A DNA stretch of 64,000 nt from Clostridiales bacterium (GTDB lineage Bacteria; Bacillota; Clostridia; Saccharofermentanales; Saccharofermentanaceae). The stretch lies in assembly GCA_017554745.1 (NCBI GenBank), contig JAFZHS010000015.1, positions 1 to 64,000 of the forward strand. Reading direction: 5' to 3'. Both the position numbers and the translations under genes were made by a program. The notes beneath the pieces are model-generated. The model was not told where the DNA came from, did no database searches, and worked only from the letters and a program-made list of their open reading frames with translations. Shown one piece after another: positions 28,913 through 38,010 of the stretch (position 1 is its first letter; every line of letters starts with the position of its first letter).

Positions 28913-29072
28913 TAAAACCGCCCTCGCTCATAAGGTTTTTGCGTCGAAAAGCATTATACCGCACTATTATATATAAGAAAAATGTCAAATCATTCAATAT
29001 TTGGTCGGGTTTTACTCGTAGTAGTTAGCCAAATGTGTTAACATATTTTCTTGTTATAAGGAGTATGAACAT

Positions 29073-30821
29073 ATGGATTACAAAGATTTAATCGCTTCAA
29101 ATTTGTCTGATTGTACCGGCCTGGATAAGGCCCAGGTATTAGGTCTTATCGAGATCCCGCCCAAGCTTGAGCTTGGAGATTATGCTTTCCCGTGCTTTGT
29201 GCTGGCCAAGACCCTTCACAAGGCTCCGCCCATGATCGCTAACGAGCTTAAGGAGAATCCCGAGCTCGTAAAGGGTTTTGAAGGCGCTGTTACTGTTGAT
29301 ACGGCCGGCCCGTACATCAATTTCAGGATCGATAAGGGCCTTCTTGCTAAGAATGTAGTATCCGAGATCATCGAAGCAGGCGACCAGTACGGCAATAAGA
29401 ACATCGGTGAGGGCAAGAATGTCATTATCGAGTTCTCTTCGCCCAATATCGCCAAGCCTTTCCACGTAGGTCACGCATTTACGACGATCCTCGGCAATTC
29501 TCTTTCAAATATCTATACAAGACTCGGCTATAACGTCATCAGATTCAATCATCTGGGCGATTACGGCACGCAGTTCGGCAAGCTCATTACCGCTTACAGG
29601 CTCTGGGGCGACGAGCAGGCCATGCAGGAAAACCCCATCGATGAGCTCACAAGGATCTATGTCAAGTTCCACGATGAGTGCAAAGTAAGCGAGGAGCGCG
29701 AGAAGGAGCTCGAAGATACTGCAAGAGATAACTTCAGGAAGCTCGAAGAGGGTGAGGCTGAAGAGGTAGCTCTTTGGAAGCGCTTCAGAGACTTAAGCCT
29801 TGAGGTCTTCGAGAAGACATATAAGAGAATGGGCATAAAGTTCGACAACTATAACGGCGAGTCCTTCTATTCTTCAAGGATTCCCGCAGTCGTCGAAATG
29901 CTCGAGAGCAAGGGCCTTCTCGAAGAGAGCGAAGGCGCTAAGGTCGTAAAACTCGATGACGAAGGACTTCCTCCGTGCCTCGTAGTAAAGAGCGACGGTA
30001 CTACCATCTATGCTTCAAGAGACCTTGCGGCAGTTCTTTACAGGCATGAGGAATTCAATTTCTATAAGAATATCTACGTTGTAGGACTTCCCCAGCAGCT
30101 TCACTTCAAACAGGTTTTCGCCGTTTTGAAGAAGGCAGGATATGATTTTGCGGATGACTGCGTACATGTAGGCTTCGGACTTTTGAAGTTCAAGGACAAC
30201 ACGGCATTCTCCACACGTGCGGGAAATATTATCAAGCTTGACGATTTCCTCGATAAGACGACAGAGAAGACTGCTGAGATCATCAGGAAGAACAGCGAGC
30301 TCAGAGGCGGTGACATGACCGATGAGCAGATCGCCGAAGTATCTGAAGTAGTTGGCCTCGGAGCCGTTACATACACATATCTTAAGGCCGGAAGAGAGAA
30401 GGATATCTTCTTTGACTGGGATGACATGCTTGATTTCGAAGGCGATACAGCGCCTTATCTCATTTACACATACGCGAGGATCAAGTCTATCCTCCGTAAG
30501 GCAGCTGATGCAGGTATAGCAGGCGGCTTAATCGATTCTGCCGCTAAGCTTACGGCTGAAGACGAATATGCGGTAATCAGAAGCCTTGCAGACTTCAAGG
30601 ACGCGGTAGTTAAGGCTGCCGAGAGCTATGAGCCATTCATGATCTCACGCCAGATCGCCCTTATCGCAAGGAATTTCAACCGTTTCTATAACAATTCGAG
30701 GATCCTCAATGTCGAAGACGAAGAGATCAGGGATGCGCGTCTCAAGCTCTGCGAGGTAGTAAGCGACTGCCTTAAGTCAGGCCTCGATATGCTCGGAATC
30801 GGTGTCGTTGAGAAGATGTAA
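29073..30821 (+). CDS. argS: Arginyl-tRNA synthetase
   Basis: Class I synthetase that charges tRNA-Arg. The 582-residue protein has the HIGH-type motif H131-VGH in SSPNIAKPFHVGHAFTT. The N-terminal Add1 tRNA-binding domain (about 1-110) and the C-terminal anticodon-binding helices ending in the usual LxxLGI-x-VVEKM are present. As in many ArgRS enzymes there is no canonical KMSK; AFSTRAGN takes its place. AAGGAG precedes the ATG with nine-base spacing. It leads a run of plus-strand genes to 36.4 kb. Confidence 0.96.
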   Translation: MDYKDLIASNLSDCTGLDKAQVLGLIEIPPKLELGDYAFPCFVLAKTLHKAPPMIANELKENPELVKGFEGAVTVDTAGPYINFRIDKGLLAKNVVSEIIEAGDQYGNKNIGEGKNVIIEFSSPNIAKPFHVGHAFTTILGNSLSNIYTRLGYNVIRFNHLGDYGTQFGKLITAYRLWGDEQAMQENPIDELTRIYVKFHDECKVSEEREKELEDTARDNFRKLEEGEAEEVALWKRFRDLSLEVFEKTYKRMGIKFDNYNGESFYSSRIPAVVEMLESKGLLEESEGAKVVKLDDEGLPPCLVVKSDGTTIYASRDLAAVLYRHEEFNFYKNIYVVGLPQQLHFKQVFAVLKKAGYDFADDCVHVGFGLLKFKDNTAFSTRAGNIIKLDDFLDKTTEKTAEIIRKNSELRGGDMTDEQIAEVSEVVGLGAVTYTYLKAGREKDIFFDWDDMLDFEGDTAPYLIYTYARIKSILRKAADAGIAGGLIDSAAKLTAEDEYAVIRSLADFKDAVVKAAESYEPFMISRQIALIARNFNRFYNNSRILNVEDEEIRDARLKLCEVVSDCLKSGLDMLGIGVVEKM

Positions 30822-30839
30822 GCATTAGAAAGGCAGGCC

Positions 30840-32555
30840 ATGGTGGATAACACAGCTAACAGTTCGGTACCTGATTTTAAGGATCTTAAGTATTCAAGAC
30901 CTGATCTTGATAAGTTTACTGAGACCGTAAGGAACGTCAGGCTCAGATTGATGACTGCGAAGACATCGGAAGCGGCAGATGAAGCGATCGGCGAATATGA
31001 GCTCGCCATAAGCTCTTTTGACACGCAGTATGCGCTTTGCCAGATCCTTCATGACCTGGATACTTCCGATGAGTTTTACAACACCGAGCTGGAGTTTTTC
31101 GATGAGGCTTCCGCAAGAGTGCAGGAGCTTTCATCAGCTGTTTTATCAGGCCTTCTTACATGCCCCTGCGCAGACACGCTTAAGGTAAAGTACGGCCCCA
31201 TGATCTTCCGCAAGGCCAAGAACCAGAGGGAGATAATCTCGAGCGAGGTTATTGACGACCTTACAGAAGAATCGAAGCTCGAGAATGAGTATTCCCAGAA
31301 GCAGTCTGAAGCAGAGATCACACTCGGTAAAAAGACGCTTAACTTAAGCCTTATCCAGCCTTATCTGGAATCGACCGACAGAAACGTAAGACGCAGTGCC
31401 TGCAAGGCTCTCGATGCTTACTATATGTCCCGTAAAGAGACCTACGACAAGATCTACGACGATCTTGTTAAGGTCAGGACGACAGCTGCAAAAAAGCTCG
31501 GATATCAGAGCTTTACAGAGCTCGGCTATAAGCGCATGGAGCGCTACGATTACACGAGAGAGGAAGTCGCCGCTTTCAGGGAGAATATCAAGAGATACAT
31601 CGTGCCTCTTACTACTCAGATAAGAAAGCTGCAAAAAGACAGGCTCAAGGTCGATGAACTGATGTTCCACGATCTTCCGTGCCTTTTCGCGGAGGGCAAT
31701 CCCGCGCCTGTCATCAACAAGGACACATATAAGGACGCTGCAGGCAAGTTTTTCAGGAAGATCTTTGATGCTACGCCGAGCTTCTTCGACATCTTGTCAG
31801 AACACGGATACACCGATCTTCTGTCCAGACCTTCGAAGTCCACGGGCGGCTACTGCATGTATCTTGAAGATTACTGCATTCCTTTCATCTTCATGAACGG
31901 CAACGGCACTTTTGATGACGTTGCGACAGTGGTTCACGAGGGCGGACACGCTTATGCGGCTCTGTCAGGCGCAGAGTCATCGCCTTTTGTAGAGTGCCTG
32001 TCGCCGACGCTTGAGACATGTGAGATCCATTCGACATCGATGGAATATATGTCTTATCCTTTCATGGATATCTTCTACGGCAAGCAGGCAGACCAGTACT
32101 GCGAGCTCCACATGACAGAGGGCCTCTTGTTCCTTCCTTACGGCTGCATGGTCGACGAGTTCCAGCACATCGTATACGACAATCCCGATATGACACCCGA
32201 AGAGCGTCATGCTGCGTGGAAGCAGCTTGAAGAGACATACCAGCCCTTCATCAAGTACGATGAGAACGACACGCCTTTCCACGCAATGGGCGGCGCCTGG
32301 ATGAAGAAGGATCACATCTTCACGACACCGTTCTACTATATCGATTATTGTCTTTCCCAGATCTGCGCACTTGAGCTCTGGGACGAGTCAAGGATCGACA
32401 TGAAGGAAGCTTTGGAGAAGTACAATACGCTCTGCCAGCTTGGCGGAAGCGATACATTCCTGAATCTTATCAAGAAAGCCGGCATCGAATCACCTTTTAA
32501 CGTCGACGTCATCAAGCGTCTGGCATATACCTGCGCGGATTTCCTTAATCTGTAG
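30840..32555 (+). CDS. M3-family zinc oligopeptidase (PepF-like)
   Basis: Cytosolic metallopeptidase that breaks down short peptides. The 571-residue protein has the zinc motif H366-EGGH370 followed by a glutamate-bearing helix (SPTLETCEIHSTSMEYM), the M3 layout. The length is slightly below the ~600 residues of oligoendopeptidase F. The ATG follows the argS stop by 18 bases with AAAGG upstream, so it is in the same operon. Substrate range cannot be read from sequence. Confidence 0.88.
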   Translation: MVDNTANSSVPDFKDLKYSRPDLDKFTETVRNVRLRLMTAKTSEAADEAIGEYELAISSFDTQYALCQILHDLDTSDEFYNTELEFFDEASARVQELSSAVLSGLLTCPCADTLKVKYGPMIFRKAKNQREIISSEVIDDLTEESKLENEYSQKQSEAEITLGKKTLNLSLIQPYLESTDRNVRRSACKALDAYYMSRKETYDKIYDDLVKVRTTAAKKLGYQSFTELGYKRMERYDYTREEVAAFRENIKRYIVPLTTQIRKLQKDRLKVDELMFHDLPCLFAEGNPAPVINKDTYKDAAGKFFRKIFDATPSFFDILSEHGYTDLLSRPSKSTGGYCMYLEDYCIPFIFMNGNGTFDDVATVVHEGGHAYAALSGAESSPFVECLSPTLETCEIHSTSMEYMSYPFMDIFYGKQADQYCELHMTEGLLFLPYGCMVDEFQHIVYDNPDMTPEERHAAWKQLEETYQPFIKYDENDTPFHAMGGAWMKKDHIFTTPFYYIDYCLSQICALELWDESRIDMKEALEKYNTLCQLGGSDTFLNLIKKAGIESPFNVDVIKRLAYTCADFLNL

Positions 32556-32565
32556 GTGACCGCCG

Positions 32566-33996
32566 ATGCAGCTTCCCGAGAGCTTTATCAATGAGATGAA
32601 TGATTTCTTCTCGCGTTACAAGTACGTACCGCGTGAAGGTTTTTACGAGAGTTTTGATAAAGAGCCTTTGAAGGGCATCCGTTTCTCGCGCTCGAAAATT
32701 ACTTCCGGAGAGCAGGAAAAAGCTCTTTTATCCGACATGAACGAGGATATTACTCCTGTCTCATGGTGCAGCGGCGGCTACTATGTAAATAATGAGCCCG
32801 GAGGTAAAGATCCTCTTTATCACGCAGGCGTTTACTATCCCCAGGAGCCTTCTGCCATGCTGCCTGCACAGGTAATGGCTGCAAAGCCCGGAGAGATAGT
32901 TCTTGACCTTTGCGCGGCCCCGGGCGGTAAAGCCTGCAGACTGGGCGAAGATATGAGGGGACAGGGCATTCTGGTCGCAAATGAGATCAGCTTCGAGCGC
33001 TCTAAAGCGCTTCTCCGTAATATCGAGCGCTCGGGCATCAAGGGCTGTGTAATTCTTAATGAAACGCCCGAAAACATTGCATCACGTCTTCCTTTATTCT
33101 TCGATAAGATCCTTATTGATGCTCCTTGCTCCGGTGAAGGAATGTTCAGAAGAGATCCCGGAGCTCCCAAGAGCTATATGAACTACGGTCCTAAGGTTTG
33201 TGTTCCGTTGCAGGAATCGATTCTGGAAGCTGCCGATAAGTGCCTCAAAGAAGGTGGTTCCATCGTATATTCGACTTGTACTTTCTGTGTGAATGAAGAC
33301 GAGAACCAGATAAAGAGGTTTATTGAGCGCCACTCCGAATACCATGTAAAGGCTCATCCTGAGATAGAGGGCGTCACTCATGCAGGCGAAGATTCTATCC
33401 TGCCCGGCTCGATGAGGATCTGGCCTCATTTATCTGAAGGAGACGGACATTTCTGTGTTCATATCGTTAAGGGCGCAGAGAAGGATTTAAAGTCTGCGGA
33501 TGATTATCTTATAAAGAGCGAAGTAAAGATCAAAGACAAGAATGTCGAAGCCTGCATGGCCATGCTTGATGAGGTTTTGTCCGATAAAGGCAGAGAGGAC
33601 CTTTTGAATGGTGAGTTCATAAGCCACGGAACCGGTGTGTTCCAGATGACATTTGATGAGAAGCTCTTTAAGGGCTTAAAGGTTGTAAAGACAGGACTTT
33701 ACGTGGGCGACATCAAGCCGTTAAAGTCCGGCAAAAAGGTTTTCGAGCCTTCTAACAGCATAGCGTTGGCATTAGACAGGACGGAAGTAAGAGATGACTC
33801 ATATCTGGGATTATCCCGTGACGATGACAGGCTTAACAAGTATCTCAGGGGAGAGACGATCTCGATACTGCCTGATGACGGACTCAAAACATCCGGCACG
33901 ATAATTGTCGGAATCGGCAGTTTCCCTTTGGGCTTTGCCAAGATCAACGGTCAGACCGCTAAAAATATGTATCCGAAAGCATGGAGGCTTATATGA
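32566..33996 (+). CDS. rsmF: RsmF/NOP2/Sun-type RNA (cytosine-5) methyltransferase
   Basis: Adds a methyl group to C5 of a cytosine in RNA, most likely 16S rRNA. The 476-residue protein has the SAM-binding motif LDLCAAPGGKA. Its two catalytic cysteines are C188 in DAPCSGEGMF and C238 in YSTCTF. The C-terminal ~170 residues resemble the PUA-like tail of YebU/RsmF. The target base is inferred only from family resemblance. It follows the peptidase after ten bases and overlaps rdgB by four (ATGA). Confidence 0.87.
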   Translation: MQLPESFINEMNDFFSRYKYVPREGFYESFDKEPLKGIRFSRSKITSGEQEKALLSDMNEDITPVSWCSGGYYVNNEPGGKDPLYHAGVYYPQEPSAMLPAQVMAAKPGEIVLDLCAAPGGKACRLGEDMRGQGILVANEISFERSKALLRNIERSGIKGCVILNETPENIASRLPLFFDKILIDAPCSGEGMFRRDPGAPKSYMNYGPKVCVPLQESILEAADKCLKEGGSIVYSTCTFCVNEDENQIKRFIERHSEYHVKAHPEIEGVTHAGEDSILPGSMRIWPHLSEGDGHFCVHIVKGAEKDLKSADDYLIKSEVKIKDKNVEACMAMLDEVLSDKGREDLLNGEFISHGTGVFQMTFDEKLFKGLKVVKTGLYVGDIKPLKSGKKVFEPSNSIALALDRTEVRDDSYLGLSRDDDRLNKYLRGETISILPDDGLKTSGTIIVGIGSFPLGFAKINGQTAKNMYPKAWRLI

Positions 33997-34601
33997 CAGA
34001 AGAATTCAAACTCATCCTTGCCACATCAAACAAAGACAAGGCAAGAGAGATCGCGGAGATATTGAGTGACACGCCTTTTGTTGTTTCGACAATGAAGGAA
34101 GAGGGCTTTAACCCCGACATCGTTGAAGACGGCAAGACGTTCGAAGAGAATGCTCTCATAAAAGCGAGGGCAGTGCATGCCCTGGCAAAGAATGCTTACG
34201 TCATGGCTGATGATTCGGGCCTTTGCATTGACGCGTTAGACGGCGCACCGGGCATATATTCCGCCAGGTTCTGCGGTGAGGATTCCACATATCCCGAGAA
34301 GTTCGCGAAGATCTTCGAGATGCTCAAGGACGTGCCTGAAGAGAAGAGGACAGCCAAGTTCGTGTGCAGTATCGCTGTCGTAAGGCCTGACGGCTCCGAA
34401 TTTACGGTAAGAGGCGAAGTGTGCGGCGTATTGCACGAGAAGCCCATGGGAGACGGCGGATTCGGCTACGATCCTATCTTCTATGTCCCTGAATTCGGCA
34501 TGACTACCGCCCAGATGACAAAGGAGCAGAAGAACTCCATAAGCCACAGAGGAAAAGCCTCAAGAGCAATGGCTGAAAGGCTTAAAGCGGATTTATCCTA
34601 A
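33993..34601 (+). CDS. rdgB: XTP/dITP pyrophosphatase (non-canonical purine NTPase)
   Basis: House-cleaning enzyme that hydrolyses XTP, dITP and ITP to monophosphates to keep them out of DNA. The 202-residue protein has the family motifs ATSNKDKAREI, DDSGLCIDALDGAPGIYSAR and the final ISHRGKASRA. The ATG at 33993 has GGAGG upstream and overlaps the methyltransferase stop. It closes the argS run; a separate promoter follows. Confidence 0.94.
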   Translation: MTEEFKLILATSNKDKAREIAEILSDTPFVVSTMKEEGFNPDIVEDGKTFEENALIKARAVHALAKNAYVMADDSGLCIDALDGAPGIYSARFCGEDSTYPEKFAKIFEMLKDVPEEKRTAKFVCSIAVVRPDGSEFTVRGEVCGVLHEKPMGDGGFGYDPIFYVPEFGMTTAQMTKEQKNSISHRGKASRAMAERLKADLS

Positions 34602-34617
34602 TATAAATATATTTAGA

Positions 34618-34646
34618 TTGAAAACAGGGCTTAATCGTGCTAATAT
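34618..34646 (+). promoter_or_regulatory. Promoter of the ACT-protein/hom operon
   Basis: TTGAAA (34618-34623), a 17-base spacer and TAATAT (34641-34646) with a TG extension at 34638-34639 make a strong candidate. The leader runs about 65 bases to the start. Confidence 0.75.
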
Positions 34647-34718
34647 TGTCAGGCGCGTACAAATGTCCGTCGTAGAAAGTACTGTATCGCGAAAATCTCG
34701 AGGAAAGGACACAAGAAC

Positions 34719-35165
34719 ATGCCCCAGGATAACCCCGAATATTTTCTCGTCGATAAGAGAGTCCTGCCTGAAGTTTTCATCAAGGTTATGGAAGTCAAGC
34801 AGCGTCTTAATACCGGTGAATCCACTTCCGTAAATGAGGCAGTCAGAAAGACAGGCCTTTCGAGAAGTGCATACTACAAGTACAAAGATTCCGTACTGCC
34901 TTTCTATGAGGCGGCAAGAGGCAAGAAGGTAACACTTCTTCTCTCGGTAGAGAATTTCCAGGGAATCTTATCTGAGATCATCAGGACGATAGCAGAGTCA
35001 CGCGCCAATATTCTGACTATCAATCAGAATATTCCGATCAACGGCCTGGCAGACATCTCTATCTCCATCGAGACCGTATCAATGTACGGCACCGTTGACG
35101 ACATAATAAATGATATTTCTAAGCTCGCCGGTGTGCGCAAGTGCATGGTATTGAGCAGGGAATAA
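34719..35165 (+). CDS. pheB: ACT-domain protein of the PheB/UPF0735 family
   Basis: A 148-residue small protein. Its first ~65 residues include a helix-turn-helix-like segment (VNEAVRKTGLSRSAYYKYKDSV), and residues 70-146 form an ACT domain (VTLLLSVENFQGILSEIIRTIA). ACT domains bind amino acids. The gene sits directly before homoserine dehydrogenase, which lacks its own C-terminal ACT domain, so it may act as a separate amino-acid sensor for the pathway. The literature name PheB comes from the phenylalanine operon of Bacillus; that link is not shown here. Confidence 0.85.
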   Translation: MPQDNPEYFLVDKRVLPEVFIKVMEVKQRLNTGESTSVNEAVRKTGLSRSAYYKYKDSVLPFYEAARGKKVTLLLSVENFQGILSEIIRTIAESRANILTINQNIPINGLADISISIETVSMYGTVDDIINDISKLAGVRKCMVLSRE

Positions 35166-35183
35166 TGAAAGGAACAGTAAGAA

Positions 35184-36362
35184 ATGGCAATTAACATCGC
35201 AATTTTGGGATTCGGAACGGTCGGCTCAGGTGTAGCCGAGACGCTCGACGTCAACAAGGATGTTATCAGTAAGCGAATCGGACAGGAGATCAACGTAAAG
35301 TACATCCTTGATATCAGGGATTTCCCTGACAGCAGGTTCGCTGATCTCGTAACACATGACGCTGATGAGGTATTTGGAAGTGACATCAAGATCGCCGTTG
35401 AGACTATCGGCGGAGCAAGGATCGCTTATGAATATACTAAGCGTGCTTTATCTGCAGGCATCAGCGTAGTAACGTCTAACAAGGAGCTCGTTTCCACACA
35501 CGGTCCCGAGCTCATTGAGATCGCTTACCAAAACAATTGCTGCTATTACTTCGAGGCTGCCGTAGGCGGCGGTATCCCGATCATCAGACCTTTGTACAAG
35601 TGCCTTGCAGCAAACAAGATCACTAAGATCGCAGGCATCGTTAACGGTACGACAAACTATATCCTTTCCCAGATGAAGAATGAGGGGATCGATTTTGATA
35701 CTGCCTTAAAGCAGGCTCAGGCTAACGGTTTTGCAGAAGCTAATCCGTCCGCCGATATCGAAGGCATCGATGCACAGAGAAAGATATCCATTCTTTCCAC
35801 GATCGCCAATGACGGCGCTTACATCGCGCCCGATTCGATCTCAGCAGAAGGCATCTCGGCAGTTACGACGGATGATATGGAGTTTGCTGCATCTATCGGC
35901 TGTGACATCAAGCTTATCGCTCTTTATGAAGCAGGCGAGAAGCCCGTTGTCTATGTCGCTCCTACGCTCGTGGACAAGAGCAATCTCCTTTACAACGTCT
36001 GCGGTGTTTTCAATGCGATCATGGTAGACGGCAACAGCTTGGGCCAGGCTATGTTCTACGGCCAGGGCGCAGGCACGCTTCCTACGGCTTCCGCTGTTTG
36101 CGGAGATATCCTTGAAGTCGCTGCCACGAACGGCAAGCCTGCTGAGGACAGGAGCTGGAGCAAGGAGAGCGTTGAAGTAATGCCTTACGATGAGATCTGT
36201 GCTGATATCGTTATCAGGGCAGATGCTTCCAAGGCTGTTGAAGGCTATGAGAGTGCTGCACTTTCTGATGAGGCTGTACTCGTTAAAGGTATTAAGCACA
36301 AGGATATCGCAGATCTTGTCGCAAAGACGGGCGCTAAGTCCTGGATGCACTATCTGAAGTAA
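35184..36362 (+). CDS. hom: Homoserine dehydrogenase, short form without ACT domain
   Basis: Reduces aspartate semialdehyde to homoserine for threonine and methionine synthesis. The 392-residue protein has the NAD(P)-binding GFGTVGSGVAE, the VTSNKELVS block and the catalytic core NGTTNYILSQM and GFAEANPSADIEGIDAQRK. It ends about 40 residues short of the usual ~430-residue Gram-positive enzyme, and the C-terminal part does not look like a standard ACT domain. Feedback by threonine might therefore run through the neighbouring ACT protein. The response-regulator gene starts 34 bases later without an obvious terminator. Confidence 0.93.
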   Translation: MAINIAILGFGTVGSGVAETLDVNKDVISKRIGQEINVKYILDIRDFPDSRFADLVTHDADEVFGSDIKIAVETIGGARIAYEYTKRALSAGISVVTSNKELVSTHGPELIEIAYQNNCCYYFEAAVGGGIPIIRPLYKCLAANKITKIAGIVNGTTNYILSQMKNEGIDFDTALKQAQANGFAEANPSADIEGIDAQRKISILSTIANDGAYIAPDSISAEGISAVTTDDMEFAASIGCDIKLIALYEAGEKPVVYVAPTLVDKSNLLYNVCGVFNAIMVDGNSLGQAMFYGQGAGTLPTASAVCGDILEVAATNGKPAEDRSWSKESVEVMPYDEICADIVIRADASKAVEGYESAALSDEAVLVKGIKHKDIADLVAKTGAKSWMHYLK

Positions 36363-36396
36363 TTTAGGGCTCTTTTCTTAAGGCCTCGAAAAGCAT

Positions 36397-38010
36397 ATGG
36401 ATAACATTAAGGTTTTTATTTGCGAAGACGAAAGCATCGTGCGTGAAGGACTGCGCGATATGATCCCGTGGGAAAAGTACGGGTTCGAGTTCGTCGGTGA
36501 CGCGCCTGACGGTGAGATGGCGCTGCCCATGATCCGCAAATTAAAGCCTGATGTCATCATCACTGATATCACGATGCCTTTTATGGACGGTCTGTCGCTT
36601 TCGAGGATCGTCATGGGAGAGCTTCCCAATACAAAGATCATCATAATCAGCGGATACAGCGACTTCGAATATGCCCGTAAGGCTATCGAATTGGGAGTAG
36701 AGCAGTATCTGTTAAAGCCGGTCACGCGTGCCGACATGATCAAGGCTTTGGAAGGCATCAAGCAGAAGATCACCGAAGAGTCAGAGCAGCAGAACTACAT
36801 CAGCAAATACGAGCAGGAATTCAAGAAGTTCGAGAGATTCTCGCACAGGGCATTCTTTGAAAAGCTCGTAGAGGGTTCTTTATCTGTACAGGATATCTAT
36901 GAACAGGCAAATGAGCTTCATCTCAATCTGACCGCTAACGGCTATAACCTCGTTATCTTCACTATCAGTGACGCGAACCAGTCAGGATATGCGGACGATG
37001 CTGCCAATGTCATGGAGAGCCTTTTCAATCATTTCATGCAATATCCCGATTACATCCTTTTCAGATGTAATTTGCTTTCTTATGCAGTCCTTATCAAGGG
37101 CGATACTGATGATCTCGCACAGCTCGGTGAACGCTGTGTCGACATGATCAGACAGCACTGTGAAGAGGCTGATTCGGATCTCGAATGGTATGCGGCTGTC
37201 GGTGTCCCGACAAACAGACTTAGCGGCCTTTCGCGCTGTTACGCCGATGCCAACAGGGCTTTTGCATACAGACACCTTTTCCCTGAGAAACATATCTTTA
37301 CGTCTGAATCCTTCAAGACAGAGCAGTATGCTCCGAACGCGAAAGACCTTGATTCATTGGACGTTGCCAAGCTCGATCCTATGATCATCAGGAACTTCGT
37401 AAAGAACGGCACCCAGGCTGAGGTCGAGTCATTTGCTGATGAATACATCGCAAGCCTTGAGATAATCGAGAATAATTTCCTTTTCAGATATTATCTGCTC
37501 GTAAGCATCAGGGTAAATGTCGAGCTTGCGCTCCGTGAGACGGGTGTGGAAGATCCCGATATCAATTTCTCGATGCCTTCTGTCGACATGGAGATCGCCA
37601 CAGAAGAGATAAGAAGCAGATTCGTGGATATCCTTAAATCTGCGATCACTATCCGCGATGCCGAAGCAATGAAGAGAAGCAGCGACATCATCGACAGCGC
37701 TCTTCGTTATATCGACAGTCATTATACGGATGAGGACATTTCGCTTGATTCCGTAGCCATCGCAAGCAATATCAGTGCGAATTATCTGTCTGCCCTGTTC
37801 AGCCAGAAGGTAGGATTATCCTTTGTCGAATACGTTACCAAGAAGCGAATGGAAAGAGCCAGACAGCTTCTGCGCAAGACCGATAAGCGTTCGGGCGAGA
37901 TAGCGGGCGAGGTAGGCTACAAGGATCCGAGATACTTCTCATTCGTCTTTAAGAAGAAGCACGGCTGTACGCCCAGCCAGTACCGTAACGGAGAGACAGA
38001 GGAAGAATGA
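36397..38010 (+). CDS. AraC-type response regulator (YesN family)
   Basis: Transcription regulator of a two-component system. The 537-residue protein has an N-terminal receiver domain (1-120) with acidic pocket residues CEDE and phospho-acceptor D57 in VIITDITMP. A long middle region follows (about 130-425), then a C-terminal AraC helix-turn-helix domain (about 430-530, ending GYKDPRYFSFVFKKKHGCTPSQYR). It overlaps the kinase gene by four bases. The likely targets are the sugar-transport genes downstream, as in other YesN systems. Confidence 0.92.
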   Translation: MDNIKVFICEDESIVREGLRDMIPWEKYGFEFVGDAPDGEMALPMIRKLKPDVIITDITMPFMDGLSLSRIVMGELPNTKIIIISGYSDFEYARKAIELGVEQYLLKPVTRADMIKALEGIKQKITEESEQQNYISKYEQEFKKFERFSHRAFFEKLVEGSLSVQDIYEQANELHLNLTANGYNLVIFTISDANQSGYADDAANVMESLFNHFMQYPDYILFRCNLLSYAVLIKGDTDDLAQLGERCVDMIRQHCEEADSDLEWYAAVGVPTNRLSGLSRCYADANRAFAYRHLFPEKHIFTSESFKTEQYAPNAKDLDSLDVAKLDPMIIRNFVKNGTQAEVESFADEYIASLEIIENNFLFRYYLLVSIRVNVELALRETGVEDPDINFSMPSVDMEIATEEIRSRFVDILKSAITIRDAEAMKRSSDIIDSALRYIDSHYTDEDISLDSVAIASNISANYLSALFSQKVGLSFVEYVTKKRMERARQLLRKTDKRSGEIAGEVGYKDPRYFSFVFKKKHGCTPSQYRNGETEEE

